Source: Halisarca cf. caerulea
Taxonomy: Eukaryota > Porifera > Demospongiae > Chondrillida > Halisarcidae
Direction: 5' to 3'
Length of the DNA stretch: 25,000 nucleotides
Assembly: GCA_963170055.1 (NCBI GenBank)
Contig: CAUJGJ010000179.1
Span: forward strand, 915,001 to 940,000
Part shown: in pieces, positions 1 through 10,276 of the stretch
How positions within the stretch are numbered: the first letter of the stretch is position 1
How the letters are laid out: every line of letters begins with the position of its first letter
Notes under the pieces: generated by a model
What the model saw: only the letters and a program-made list of their open reading frames with translations
What the model was told of the DNA's origin: nothing
Database searches by the model: none
Position numbers and translations under genes: made by a program

Positions 1-276
1 AGTATCCATGTTAGTGCAGAATTGAATTGAACCATGTATCACTGTGGAGTGGAGTTCCGCCTTACCGCAGAATGCAAAATTCAAAGCACGTGAGCTTGTC
101 TAATGTGGTAGGGCGTGCGAATTTCTTCCACTTGGTAATACAATATATCATTACCTCAGTTGTATAATAGGGATTGCAAGCGTTGACAGATACTCAAGTA
201 GCCTGCGACAAATGTTTAGCGTGTGAGCTAAAAGTGATTGCAGCCCGTTCTGGTGGACTACGGAATATAGACCATC
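1..276. other. 5' flank of receptor gene 1
   Basis: AT-rich non-coding sequence with no recognisable gene or repeat. An in-frame TAG at 268-270 lies two codons before the ATG at 277, so the receptor frame cannot extend upstream without splicing. No clear TATA box or initiator is visible. Confidence 0.5.
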
Positions 277-2601
277 ATGATTGTCTTCCTTGTTTTGTGC
301 GGTCTTCAAGCATTAAATTTAGTCACCGGGACATCATCATCAGGAGAAAAGTCAACACTGAATATACTCGGACTCCTTCCTTACTATCAGCGCTCCCCGC
401 CTTGGTCAACCGGCTACCGAATTATTCCAGCGGTACAGATTGCAGTCGATGATGTAAACAAAGACTCTTCCATCCTGCCCGACTACAACCTCACAATGAT
501 CATGGAAAATGGTGGTTGCGACCAGAAGACGATCGTTGCCACGTCTGTTGGGACGGCACTTTTATCAGAGAATATAGTGGGAATCGTTGGAGCCCCTTGT
601 ACAGCCAGCACTATCGTGATGTCCAATATTGTCAACAACGCGGGTATCAATCAGGTGTCCTACGGGTCGGAACTGGCCGATGTATCAGACACCACTCTCT
701 ACCCGTACTTCTTCCGCACAACAATCAGTCTTGCTCATGCTGCTGACGGATTTTCAAAGTTGTTAGAGTACTTTAACCGGCGGTCCATCATAGTTGTTTC
801 CCAAATTGGTACCTGGGAACAGGTGGGTTCTTTTTTTTCGTCAAAATACACTTTTTACAAGAATTACAACAACACAGTGGCTCACACTTCTTTGCTCAGT
901 TCTGATGATACTGATGCTAGTATTGATTCTAAGTTGAAGACAATTAGGACCTTCAGTAGGCATGTTATTGTCACATTCCTCACACCAGGAATCGCTAGTG
1001 CCTTGATGTGCCGTGCTTACAAAATGAGAATGACATCTCCGAACTACTTGTGGATTCACCATCTAACCACCGGAGAGTGGGAATGGTGGCTGAACAGAGA
1101 CTATTTCAAGGGTTGCTCCAAGGATGAAATGCAGCGTGCACACCACGGATCAATGATACACAGGCTTCAACTTAACACGACCAATGAGACCCGATATGGA
1201 GAATTTACAAGCAAATACACCACCCGTCTTGCTGCCTATCTAACAGAACTGAATATTGATTTCCATCCTTTGGGTAACTGTACAGATCAAATGTTGCCGT
1301 GTCTCAGTAGTATAGTTCATGGTCAGTATGCACGAATAGCCCATGATGCAGTATGGGTCCTTGCTAAAGCCCTCCACAGTGCCGAGGAGAAGCTGAAACA
1401 GACATACAATCAAACGCTAGGAGATTTCCAACGAGGGATAAACCACTTTTCAGAGCTTATTCATGATTCACTGAGAGACACTAAGTTTCCTGGTCTGTCT
1501 GGTGACATTGACTACCAGCATGGTGGAAACCAAACTCTGGATAAGAACACAAGAGCTATTAAAAGTGCCTTCTTTCAGATTGGTGATACTGAAACTGTAA
1601 GAGTTGCAGGATACGATGCCACTTTGCTTCAGGAAGACCAACTTAATTCAACTGAAAAACTTCTGTCTATCAGCCAAAGCATACCAGATGACAATGTGGA
1701 CTTTCCCAAGCTCTTTCACCCTGAAGTTGGGTATGTATGCATAATTTTAAACTTTATCTTTCTGATCATGACGCTAATCTTGATGGTTCTTAACAACGCA
1801 TTCTTTTCTCATCAGCCATTTAAAGGCTCTGATGGCACCTTGACTAATTTCCAAATTGGAGCCGTCTTGATGCTAACTACTGGCTCCCTCATTACATCTG
1901 TGTTTGCCAGTGCTGACATCGACAATGCAGTTGCTTTTGGAGTGGCTGTGAATGTATCTACATGGATGACAGAAGTTGGACTGATTCTTTTCTTGGCATT
2001 GGCTGCATCTAAAAGCTATCGTTTTTACAGTATCTTTGTGAACTATCTGAGAAGTCGTCATGCTCTGAATGTTCAATATATAATCACATTCGCTTTAATT
2101 GTGATGGGAGTGGCCATTATGTACGAGCTGATAATCACAATCATCACTCCATTTTTACGTAGCCCCAACAGATATTGTGAGATATTGGATGGTGCAATTG
2201 CGCACTGCTACTACTACAGTACAGAGCCAAGGTATGCAAGTTACATCATAATTGTCCCGGCTGTTGTGGCATGTGGGTTTCTGTTCATGTTGGGTGTTCA
2301 AGGCTGGACTGTCAAGGATCCTCGTTTCTACGACATTCACAACAATGCAATGCTTAGCGTCGGTCTTACATTCTACTGCCTCCTTGTAGCAGTTACCATA
2401 CCTACATTACCTCGTCTTACTTGGCCATTCATACATGGACTATCAACTACCATTTTTTGTGGAACGGTTCTTCAAATTTTTTTTGTTTGTCCTTTACTTT
2501 GGAGGTTTTACACTCTCCACCGAAAGGACTCAGCTACCAAGTGTCACTGCAAGTACGCAGAAGCAAGACGGACCACTAGTGTTTTTTTTACAGACGATTG
2601 A
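277..2601 (+). CDS. GABA-B-type family C GPCR, receptor 1, single exon
   Basis: A 774-residue receptor predicted for the plasma membrane, likely sensing a small extracellular ligand and signalling through G proteins. Residues 1-18 are a signal peptide. Residues about 25-470 form a Venus-flytrap domain starting with LNILGLLPY, with ILPDYNLTM and NGGCD as in GABA-B receptors, then GAPC, QVSYGSELA, YPYFFRT and HDAVW (D357). There is no cysteine-rich domain, which separates it from mGluR, calcium-sensing and taste receptors. Seven hydrophobic helices lie near 484-506, 527-545, 558-583, 601-622, 656-677, 689-711 and 717-742. K579 (TM3) and D686 (start of TM6) match the GABA-B ionic-lock pair. The cytoplasmic tail is only about 32 residues, contains KCHC (755-758) and has no coiled coil. 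The ATG follows an in-frame TAG and has A at -3. There is no intron. It is a close paralogue of the gene at 7844. The family call is secure; the ligand is unknown. Confidence 0.94.
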   Translation: MIVFLVLCGLQALNLVTGTSSSGEKSTLNILGLLPYYQRSPPWSTGYRIIPAVQIAVDDVNKDSSILPDYNLTMIMENGGCDQKTIVATSVGTALLSENIVGIVGAPCTASTIVMSNIVNNAGINQVSYGSELADVSDTTLYPYFFRTTISLAHAADGFSKLLEYFNRRSIIVVSQIGTWEQVGSFFSSKYTFYKNYNNTVAHTSLLSSDDTDASIDSKLKTIRTFSRHVIVTFLTPGIASALMCRAYKMRMTSPNYLWIHHLTTGEWEWWLNRDYFKGCSKDEMQRAHHGSMIHRLQLNTTNETRYGEFTSKYTTRLAAYLTELNIDFHPLGNCTDQMLPCLSSIVHGQYARIAHDAVWVLAKALHSAEEKLKQTYNQTLGDFQRGINHFSELIHDSLRDTKFPGLSGDIDYQHGGNQTLDKNTRAIKSAFFQIGDTETVRVAGYDATLLQEDQLNSTEKLLSISQSIPDDNVDFPKLFHPEVGYVCIILNFIFLIMTLILMVLNNAFFSHQPFKGSDGTLTNFQIGAVLMLTTGSLITSVFASADIDNAVAFGVAVNVSTWMTEVGLILFLALAASKSYRFYSIFVNYLRSRHALNVQYIITFALIVMGVAIMYELIITIITPFLRSPNRYCEILDGAIAHCYYYSTEPRYASYIIIVPAVVACGFLFMLGVQGWTVKDPRFYDIHNNAMLSVGLTFYCLLVAVTIPTLPRLTWPFIHGLSTTIFCGTVLQIFFVCPLLWRFYTLHRKDSATKCHCKYAEARRTTSVFFTDD

Positions 2602-3855
2602 CACATACCCCATGAAGAACACCAGAGAAATTGTTCTTATGATCTCAAGGATTCCCAGAATGATGATCTCATGTTTATAACTGTACATATAATATGTGAC
2701 AGATTTCAGTCATGTAACCCAATGGTATGGACTGTGATCAGTTGTCATTATATACCTCTATGAAGCTATAGTTAGCTATTGGTCACTATGTATCATATAT
2801 TTTAATCATGTGTGAAATGTCAGATTGCAAGCAGTACATAATTCATTATCACGCCTACTTGCTAATTTTTAGTGATATCCCTATTTGCGTACCATGCAAA
2901 TGTACCCCTGTAATATAGCATGCAGGCTGGCACACAGCTGCAAGGCAGGATGCAAAGATTATTGTATGAGTAATCGTAAAGTTTAGCATATGAATCTGCA
3001 TGAAGTTTATATGGTATGGGTAGAAATACAATAGGCTATAGAGGTACTAAGCTAGTATACCTTGCATGAAGGCTGATTGTGGCTCTCCCTCCTTTTGTAA
3101 CATAAAACTCTGTTAGTGCAAACACTGCCTACAGTTACAGCTGTGCATCCATACAAAACACGTTTGGACCCATGTAATTCTACACTGACACCATTCCATG
3201 CGTGGCTCATAATTTTGAGTTCATGGAATTCAATGGTTTTCCACAATAGATTCAACTATTGATGACACAATGCTGCAGTACTTCAGGGAATGTGTGCATG
3301 CCTCTCACTGCTATTCAGGGCTTCAATACAATTGATTCTCTTTAACCTTGTTATCCTATATATAAGTGTGAGCTGTAGGCTGAGACATGAAATCTGCTTG
3401 TGAAATGTGTAAGCAAAATACTGTATGTGATGATCGATATATTATATCATAGGCACCCTATAGCTATACTTGCTATTGTGCATTGTTGTATGGCTGTGGT
3501 TAACATCAAAAGTGTGCATTGTTATTGGTCCAACCCAAGTGTGCTTCATTTGTAATTGTCACCTATAAGCGCCTAGTGTTATGGTAACAATTAACTTTCA
3601 TCATGCAATAATTACACTCTGCTGTTTGCCATGCAATGGGTCATCCATCCCATTGACTTACAAGTAGCTGAAGGCCACCCAGGTCTTCACATTGTAGTTG
3701 TCAATGACCTTATAATAGTTTGTTTTCCATTGCAACTTGTGTACTATTATAATATTAATCATTCTGGTCTCCCTATACTGACAAGTATGGGAGGGACAGG
3801 CACTTCTAACACTGTAATTCGAAACCCCAACTAATATAAGCGCCTACAACAAGTC
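2602..3855. other. Intergenic spacer and 3' flank of receptor gene 1
   Basis: AT-rich and non-coding. Only short accidental frames are present, and no convincing AATAAA was seen close to the stop codon. The motif TAAGCGCCTA occurs twice (about 3567 and 3838), possibly a remnant of a short repeat. Nothing else is recognised. Confidence 0.5.
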
Positions 3856-3915
3856 AGTTATTGTATGACCAACTGTGCATTGGCTCTTTATTGCACAGTT
3901 GGTCATACAATAACT
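3856..3915. repeat. Perfect 24-bp stem with 12-nt loop
   Basis: Positions 3856-3879 are the exact reverse complement of 3892-3915, with a 12-nt loop at 3880-3891. The 60-nt hairpin has the size of a small-RNA precursor, but it could also be the core of a tiny palindromic element. It lies just 5' of a TG-rich microsatellite. Function is not shown. Confidence 0.9.
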
Positions 3916-3939
3916 ATTACTTATTACACCCATGAAGAA

Positions 3940-3940
<1 letters not shown>

Positions 3941-3973
<33 letters not shown>

Positions 3974-4019
3974 CATGTGCGTGCGTGCGTTCATGCGTGC
4001 GTGCGTGCACGTGTGTGTA
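3941..4019. repeat. TG / GCGTGC simple repeat
   Basis: A TG run (about 3941-3963) passes into GCGC and then repeated GCGTGC/CGTG tetramers up to about 4019. Low-complexity microsatellite. Confidence 0.9.
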
Positions 4020-4270
4020 CATGATTCACTAGCTTGTATGGGTTTCCGGGCATAATATAATCTTATGTATATGTTTATACATAATAGTGTGTTTCTGTAC
4101 TTATATACACGATTGCATAATATTATGTGTTATTTGTGTGAAAGTGTGAATGTTTGTGTGGGTGAGTGTCCAAAGTTATGTGTACTGGCACATTGTATGC
4201 ATATTATTCATGGATAAATTATAACTGTAAGTTATAAAGTGTATAAAAACCATTTTAAAATGGCAAAAGG

Positions 4271-4915
4271 ATGTAGGATTGACACAGGACAGTGCAAAAA
4301 GGCCTTATCAAAAAAGGATCCTCCAAAAACACTTGGAACAAGGGTGAGTTGCAAAACAGGTACACGGCTAGGTGGGCAAGAGGCAAGACAGGCATAGGGC
4401 TAGACGAGCATAGGGCTACACATACATGAGGCTAGATGGGCATAGGGCTAGACAGAGTTTAATTGGACTGAGTGCACTGTGCAAATTCCTACATCCCTCA
4501 TGTGCAGCACATTATACATATATGCTGCGGGATCTAGGAATTTGCACAGTGTACACTCAGTCCAATTAAACTCTGTCTAGCCCTATGCCCGTCTAGCATC
4601 ATGCATGTGTAGCCCTATGCTCGTCTAGCTCTATGCCTGTCTTGCCCCTTGCCCATCTAGCCCTACACCTGTTTTGCAACTCACCCTTGTTCCAAGTGTT
4701 TTTGGAGCCGGGATCCACCTTTTTTGATAAGGCCTTTTTGCACTGTCCTGTGTCAATCTTACTTTTAAACTACATTTCCTTGTAGCTGGTGTGTCTAAAT
4801 GTACCATGCAAAACCTACTTTTGAAAACTATGGAGTCACCATACTGTTAGTTTTTTGGCAAAAACAAATTTTCGCTAATGTATGGTGGCCATGTTTTTTC
4901 GTGTCAATCCTACAT
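4271..4915. mobile_element. Foldback (long inverted repeat) element
   Basis: Two arms of about 235-240 bp (about 4273-4509 and 4523-4764) are near-perfect reverse complements around a centre near 4516. Examples are TTTAATTGGACTGAGTG on the left against CACTCAGTCCAATTAAA on the right, and GACACAGGACAGTGC against its inverse. The outermost ATGTAGGATTGACAC (4271-4285) has an exact inverse at 4901-4915, so the element may end there. The arms contain repeats of GGGCTAGA/GCATAGGG. No coding capacity; probably a MITE or foldback transposon. No target duplication is clear. Confidence 0.8.
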
Positions 4916-4937
4916 ATGGAGTACTACCGTACTCCAT
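4916..4937. repeat. Short perfect hairpin
   Basis: ATGGAGTAC (4916-4924) and GTACTCCAT (4929-4937) are perfect inverses around a 4-nt loop. The hairpin directly abuts the outer terminal repeat of the foldback element. Confidence 0.75.
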
Positions 4938-5014
4938 AATAGATACCCTATACACTTGTAGTTCTGTAAGAGAATTGTTTGCATGTTTTTAAATACGTGT
5001 CATGGATGTTGGGA

Positions 5015-5232
<218 letters not shown>

Positions 5233-5284
5233 ATCTATACTGATGAAACTGGGAGGAGGCACTGCACACTTAGTGGCTGAAACA
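5233..5284 (+). pseudogene. LINE fragment, inverted copy of 5880-5931
   Basis: This 52-bp stretch matches 5880-5931 in reverse complement with one mismatch. Read on +, it encodes MKLGGGTAHLVAET, resembling the conserved basic/Gly-rich stretch just before the C-terminal zinc-finger motif of many LINE reverse transcriptases. It sits between the AC microsatellite and unrelated sequence, so it is a tiny broken copy. Confidence 0.65.
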
Positions 5285-5509
5285 TGTCCTGAGAAAACAC
5301 TTTAGCTTTGGCACATGCGTGGATCCTAGTTCAAAATATTGTGCTGTGTTAATTGAGCTAGTTATTAAGTTGAATGTTTAACCAGATATAAGGCTTCATG
5401 CTTAACTACCGGTATGTGAAGCTTTAAATTCATAAAACCCGTGGATGTTACAAAAGGGGAATATGCAGAAGACCTCCCTATTGCATACTTCCCTTTACTG
5501 TCATATTAT
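5285..5509. other. Intergenic, no feature seen
   Basis: AT-rich unique-looking sequence between the two LINE fragments. No gene, RNA or repeat recognised. Confidence 0.5.
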
Positions 5510-5935
5510 ATCAATCAATCAATCAACCAATCAATCAATATTTAACGTGCATACATGTACAAACACTAGGATACAGCTAGGATACCCAATGAGGTAATGT
5601 TATGCTATATAGTTTGCTGTTCATCACAGTGACTCAAAATCGTTCCCACCACATGACATATACAATAGTTTGGTAGTCTTTAAAATCTTTGCATGCATGG
5701 TCTAGAATCAAGCAGTCTTTAATTCAATCTCCATCTCCTTAAGATCATCAATTAGCTCTCTCGCGTACTGATTTCCTCACGCAGGGCAGGTCATCATCCA
5801 GTGACCTGTGTCTTCTATCTCACCAACACTGCATTCCTGACAAACTCTCTCTTCTTATTCCATGCCTGCATGATCTGCCTGTTTCAGCCACTAAGTGTGC
5901 AGTGCCTCCTCCCAGTTTCATCAGCATAGATTATA
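5510..5935 (-). pseudogene. Decayed 3' end of a LINE retrotransposon (reverse transcriptase C-terminus)
   Basis: On the - strand the frame reads a GGGTAHLVAETG-like stretch and then, after a one-base frame slip near 5860, RVCQECSVGEIEDTGHW followed by MMTCP. The spacing C-x2-C, then IED, H and C matches the zinc-finger-like motif that closes many non-LTR reverse transcriptases. An in-frame TGA interrupts the tail (near 5785), and the frame ends at 5708-5710. Downstream on the same strand, an (ATTG)n-type tract at about 5513-5540 looks like the simple-repeat 3' tail of such elements. The copy is 5'-truncated and broken. Only the last part of the protein is present, so the clade cannot be assigned. 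The family call is by motif. Confidence 0.65.
5513..5540. repeat. (ATCA)n simple repeat
   Basis: ATCA tetramers with one ACCA variant. On the - strand this is the likely 3' simple-repeat tail of the LINE remnant. Confidence 0.85.
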
Positions 5936-6207
5936 CATAGATGCAGGATAACAGTACTATACCAGGGTTCTATCTATGATATAAATTTTGGGGGGGAAGC
6001 TTGAGTATTAATTACCGTGAATGACGGCCGCGCAAGATATTCACGTAGATTTGATGCATGTATTGTATGTATATAGCAGGGTGACAGGTGTGTGGGGGAG
6101 GGGGAGTGGGGTGGTAATTACAAAGCATAGTAAGGGGGCAGGTGTATGTATGTGGTATACCCTAGGCATCTATAAAACACATATAGTGCAGTCATATATA
6201 ATAGAGG

Positions 6208-6394
6208 TGCAGGCAGATATGTATATAGAGTGCAGGGGTATATATACGTATGAAACTAGGGGGGTCTGGGGGCATGCCCCCCAGGGAAAATTTGAGTTTT
6301 TATTTTCTATAATGTTGCATTTGAGGCCATTTTAGACCATTCATGATCAAGGCTGATTTTGACACTCAAGTAGGGCCTTCTCTATAGTAATGAA
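6208..6394. repeat. Direct repeat, copy A
   Basis: Homologous in direct orientation to 6611-6786. Shared blocks are an AGTGCAGG segment, a GGGTCTG-GGCATGCCC segment, GGAAAATTTGAGTTTTTA, TTTGAGGCCATTT and CTCAAGTAGGGCCT. Copy A carries the G/C-richer version (GGGGGCATGCCCCCC). Confidence 0.85.
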
Positions 6395-6606
<212 letters not shown>

Positions 6607-6610
6607 GCAT

Positions 6611-6786
6611 GCATGCCCAGATATATTATGGAGTGCAGGAGTATACTTAATAACTAGAGGGGTCTGCAGGCATGCCCTCTAAGGAAAATTTGAGTTTTTA
6701 GGTTATATAAGGTTGCATGCATTTGAGGCCATTTCAGATCATTCAAGGTAAATTGAATCTCAAGTAGGGCCTGCTTCATAGTAATT
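6611..6786. repeat. Direct repeat, copy B
   Basis: Second copy of the unit at 6208-6394, with substitutions and small gaps; its G tract is partly decayed (GGGGTCTGCAGGCATGCCC). Confidence 0.85.
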
Positions 6787-6875
6787 TGTACTGCAGTTGT
6801 AATTTTTTGGGGTAGAAGTTGGGGAGTTTGGGGTAGAAGCTTCCCCCCCCCCCCCCCCCACTGGAAAGAACCCTG

Positions 6876-7388
6876 CATGTATACTGCATGGGTGCTGTCC
6901 TATATACATTCATAAAGCTGTGCATGTGGACTGTTGCATTCTACAGTGCTGACGCATATAAACAAAATATACCAAAACTATTTATGTTGATTATTACCTT
7001 CCTGGGAAAATGGTGGTGCTACACCCCCCTCCCCCATCCCCGAAGCATGCACCTCCAGTTTCAAAACCTATTACTATGACTATGTACATTGCATGTTGTT
7101 TATATTGCAAGTCATGAATGTGTATATAGCAACATTACCATGTGAAAAGAACTATACATGGACTCAGCTGGGATATTTAACAGTCTTTTAAGGTCAGTGT
7201 AGTGCCATTTTGGTTACTGTGCATATATATATGAACTACATACTCTTGAGAGATGACAAGCATGTGATGAAACCTAGAGCAATACTGCAATTAGTGAGTC
7301 CTGTGTGTGAGTACTTCAAGCAGATTGCATGCATGGTTTGGCAGTTACATTGCATACATTTTTCGAGTTGCAGTATTACTGTAACAGT
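6876..7388. other. Intergenic, no feature seen
   Basis: Unique-looking sequence with short accidental frames only. A C/T-rich patch lies at about 7022-7042. Confidence 0.5.
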
Positions 7389-7390
7389 GA

Positions 7391-7486
7391 AGTCTCAAAA
7401 CCAATCACCTGCAACCTGCTTCCCTACTGAGCTGATTCAAGAAGGGAACCCTGGTGACCCCCTCCCCAGGGTCTGGTTTTGAGACT
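7391..7486. mobile_element. Tiny terminal-inverted-repeat element
   Basis: AGTCTCAAAACC (7391-7402) is a perfect inverse of GGTTTTGAGACT (7475-7486). A ~72-bp interior contains partly palindromic C/G-rich sequence. Size and shape fit a very short MITE; a target duplication is not evident. Confidence 0.55.
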
Positions 7487-7514
7487 GATGATTATAGACT
7501 ATGGTAGCACTTCA

Positions 7515-7622
7515 CTTGCAGTAGTCCTGCCAGCCAGCCCCCTTTTCCTGTTTCTTTACTTCCATTCAAGCGGAAATGAGCAGGAAAAAAGCTAGGGACT
7601 GGCTGGCTACGCGAGAGTAGTG
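7515..7622. repeat. Imperfect inverted repeat, CCAGCCAG / CTGGCTGG
   Basis: CCTGCCAGCCAG (about 7526-7537) faces GGACTGGCTGGCTACGCGAG (about 7595-7614) across ~60 bp, with partly complementary inner parts (CCTTTTCCTG / CAGGAAAAAAG). Probably a small degenerate MITE. Confidence 0.5.
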
Positions 7623-7843
7623 ATGAGATGGGTATCTATGGTATACAATGTATGATATGGCTGACTATCTACGGTAAAATAACTTCTTATTGTGCCCATA
7701 CACGTATAATAATATTATGTTATTATGACTTAGTATGCTAATACGTTAGTATAATAATATGTATAATAAAATTATAACAGTTGCCGTAAACTATTGGTTA
7801 TTATAGAATACGGAAGGCAAGCAGTTTAGGGTGGTCTTGCAAA

Positions 7844-10276
7844 ATGTTGTGGCAAATTTGGATTGAAATGCGTACGAGAATGTTATTTTTGGCATCAGTT
7901 TGTTTCTTCAGCTTTACTTTTGGATCATCTTCAGAGTACAAGCAATCACTGAATGTCTTGGGACTGTTTCCTTATCGCAACTCGGGCGGTTGGCCACGAG
8001 GCGACGTCCTAATCCCAGCAGCTCAAATTGCAGTCGATGATGTCAACAAAGACCCTTCCATCCTGCCTGACTACAACCTCACCATGATTGTAAAAAATGG
8101 AGGTTGTGATGAGCAAACAGTGGTAGCCACTTCCTTAGGAAAGACCCTTTTGTCCGAGAACTTTGTTGGAATCGTCGGAGCCCCCTGCAGCCGCAGCAGT
8201 ATAACGACCTCCAATATAGCAGGCAACGCAGGAATCAATCAGATATCTTACGGGGCGGAATTGGCAGAACTATCGGATACGACTCGATACCCATATTTCT
8301 TCCGCACAACAGTCAGTCTTGCTCACGTTGCAGACGGGTTTGCTGCATTGCTGGACAGCCTGCATCGACATTCAGTAATAATAGTGGCCCAAACAGGCAC
8401 CTGGCATTCTGTAGCATCTTTCTCCTCTGTGAAATTTGTCGTTTTCGAACATCCTATCACAGTTGAACGCCTTGTGTTGCTTGACATTAATGAAACTGAT
8501 GACATGATTGATGGAAAGCTGGAAATAATTAGGAAATCCCGTAAGCATATTATTGTCACCTTTCTGTTACCGGAATCAGCAAATGCTCTTATGTGTCGTG
8601 TTTATCGTATGAAAATGACTTATCCAAAATTTTTATGGATCCACCACTTGACCACTGGTGAGTGGACATGGTGGCTGCAATACTCTCCGAAATTGAGCTG
8701 TAACGTGGATGAAATGCTGAAAGCGCATAGAGGATCGATGATGCATGGACTTCAGCTGTTCACGAAAAACGATACCCGATTGGACATCTTTGCAAGTGAG
8801 TACAGGAGACGTCTAGGTGCCCATCTGATAGCGCTCAACACTTCTGACCTTACAACAACGTACAGTTGCCTACAGAACTACACTGGTGAGAATGGAGGCA
8901 ACAGTATAGACAATGCTACAGATGAATCATTAGAATGCCTGAACTTTCTGCTACTACAAACATATGCACTAACAGCCTATGATTCAGTGTGGGTGATTGC
9001 TAGAGCTCTGCACAATGTAGCAGTGGAACTGAAACAGAAGTACAATCAAACACTGGCGGATTTCCAGCGAGGGACGAATCACTTTTCCAAGCTTATACAT
9101 GATTCTCTAAGTGACACTGATTTTCATGGCCTATCTGGGTATATCAAGTATCAACGGGGTGGTAATCACTCACTAGATAAAAACACAAGAGCAGTTAGGA
9201 GTTTGTTTTATCAAATTACTGACCAGGACGATGATGTACTATTATTAGTTGCTATGTATGATGGCTTTAAATCCCCAGGGAATGAATTCAACTTTAATGA
9301 GAGCCTGACAGCCATCAATCAAAGTATACCAGTGGACGATGCCTTAGATTACCCCTTGCTGTTTTATCCCCAACTTGGTGCTGTAACATTAGCATTAAAC
9401 ATTATATTTCTTCTCACCATGACACCACTCTTAATACTGAACAATCTATACTCTCAGCATCAACCTTTTAAAGGGTCTGATAGTATGTTAACAAATTTTC
9501 AAATAGGAGCCGTCTATTTGCTAACTGTTGGATCCCTCATCACATCTGTGTTTAGTTGTGTTGATATCGACAATGCTACTGCCTTTGGAGTGGCAGTGAA
9601 TTCGTCCACCTGGATGACAGATGTAGGACTGATTTTCTTTTTAGCAATTGCTGCAGCCAAGAGCTATCGCCTCTACAGCATCTTCGTGAACTACCTTCAA
9701 AGCCGAAAATTTCTCAATCATGGCTACTACCTAATGGTATTCGCCTTCCTAGTTATGGCAGGCATCGTTCTCTATGAATTTATCATCATTATTATCTATC
9801 CATTTCTACGTAGTCCTGAAAGGCGTTGTGAAATTTCAGATGGAGAAATTACACATTGCTACTATTACAGTGTTGATCCGAGGTATACTAATTTCATTGT
9901 GATTGTGGTAGCCGCTGTGATGAATGTTTTCCTTTTCATGTTGGGTGTTAAAGGCTGGGCTATCAAGGATCCTCGCTTTTATGACATTCACAATAATGCG
10001 ATGCTTAGTTTTGGTCTTCTTCTCTACTGTATCGTTGCTGTGGTTGCAATACCCGTTTTGCCCTACATTTCTTGGCCTTTCTTGCATGGGCTGTCTGTGT
10101 CCATCTTTTGTGGAATATCTCTTCAAGTTTTCTTTGTTTTTCCATTCCTGTGGAAGCTTTACGCTTTTCATCGTGTCAGTGCCAAAGTGAAGTGCCACTG
10201 TATACAAAGCCAACTTGATGAAGCACTACTTTCAGGTAGTACCAGGAGGATAAGTATCTTTGACGCTCCATACTGA
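7844..10276 (+). CDS. GABA-B-type family C GPCR, receptor 2, single exon
   Basis: An 810-residue paralogue of the receptor at 277, same strand and predicted plasma-membrane location. The N-terminus has three possible starts, M1, M9 (7868) and M13 (7880); starting at M9 or M13 gives a tidier signal peptide ending near FTFG. The Venus-flytrap domain (about 38-495) shares QIAVDDVNKDPSILPDYNL, NGGCD, GAPC, QISYGAELA, YPYFFRTT and YDSVW (D380). It carries about 17 extra residues near 333-355, rich in Asn/Cys glycosylation-like sites. It runs straight into seven helices near 513-534, 553-573, 585-607, 628-650, 684-705, 718-741 and 746-770. K606 and D714 match the GABA-B ionic lock. The ~40-residue tail keeps KCHC (783-786) and lacks a coiled coil. 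No intron is present. The family call is secure; ligand and partner are unknown. Confidence 0.94.
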   Translation: MLWQIWIEMRTRMLFLASVCFFSFTFGSSSEYKQSLNVLGLFPYRNSGGWPRGDVLIPAAQIAVDDVNKDPSILPDYNLTMIVKNGGCDEQTVVATSLGKTLLSENFVGIVGAPCSRSSITTSNIAGNAGINQISYGAELAELSDTTRYPYFFRTTVSLAHVADGFAALLDSLHRHSVIIVAQTGTWHSVASFSSVKFVVFEHPITVERLVLLDINETDDMIDGKLEIIRKSRKHIIVTFLLPESANALMCRVYRMKMTYPKFLWIHHLTTGEWTWWLQYSPKLSCNVDEMLKAHRGSMMHGLQLFTKNDTRLDIFASEYRRRLGAHLIALNTSDLTTTYSCLQNYTGENGGNSIDNATDESLECLNFLLLQTYALTAYDSVWVIARALHNVAVELKQKYNQTLADFQRGTNHFSKLIHDSLSDTDFHGLSGYIKYQRGGNHSLDKNTRAVRSLFYQITDQDDDVLLLVAMYDGFKSPGNEFNFNESLTAINQSIPVDDALDYPLLFYPQLGAVTLALNIIFLLTMTPLLILNNLYSQHQPFKGSDSMLTNFQIGAVYLLTVGSLITSVFSCVDIDNATAFGVAVNSSTWMTDVGLIFFLAIAAAKSYRLYSIFVNYLQSRKFLNHGYYLMVFAFLVMAGIVLYEFIIIIIYPFLRSPERRCEISDGEITHCYYYSVDPRYTNFIVIVVAAVMNVFLFMLGVKGWAIKDPRFYDIHNNAMLSFGLLLYCIVAVVAIPVLPYISWPFLHGLSVSIFCGISLQVFFVFPFLWKLYAFHRVSAKVKCHCIQSQLDEALLSGSTRRISIFDAPY

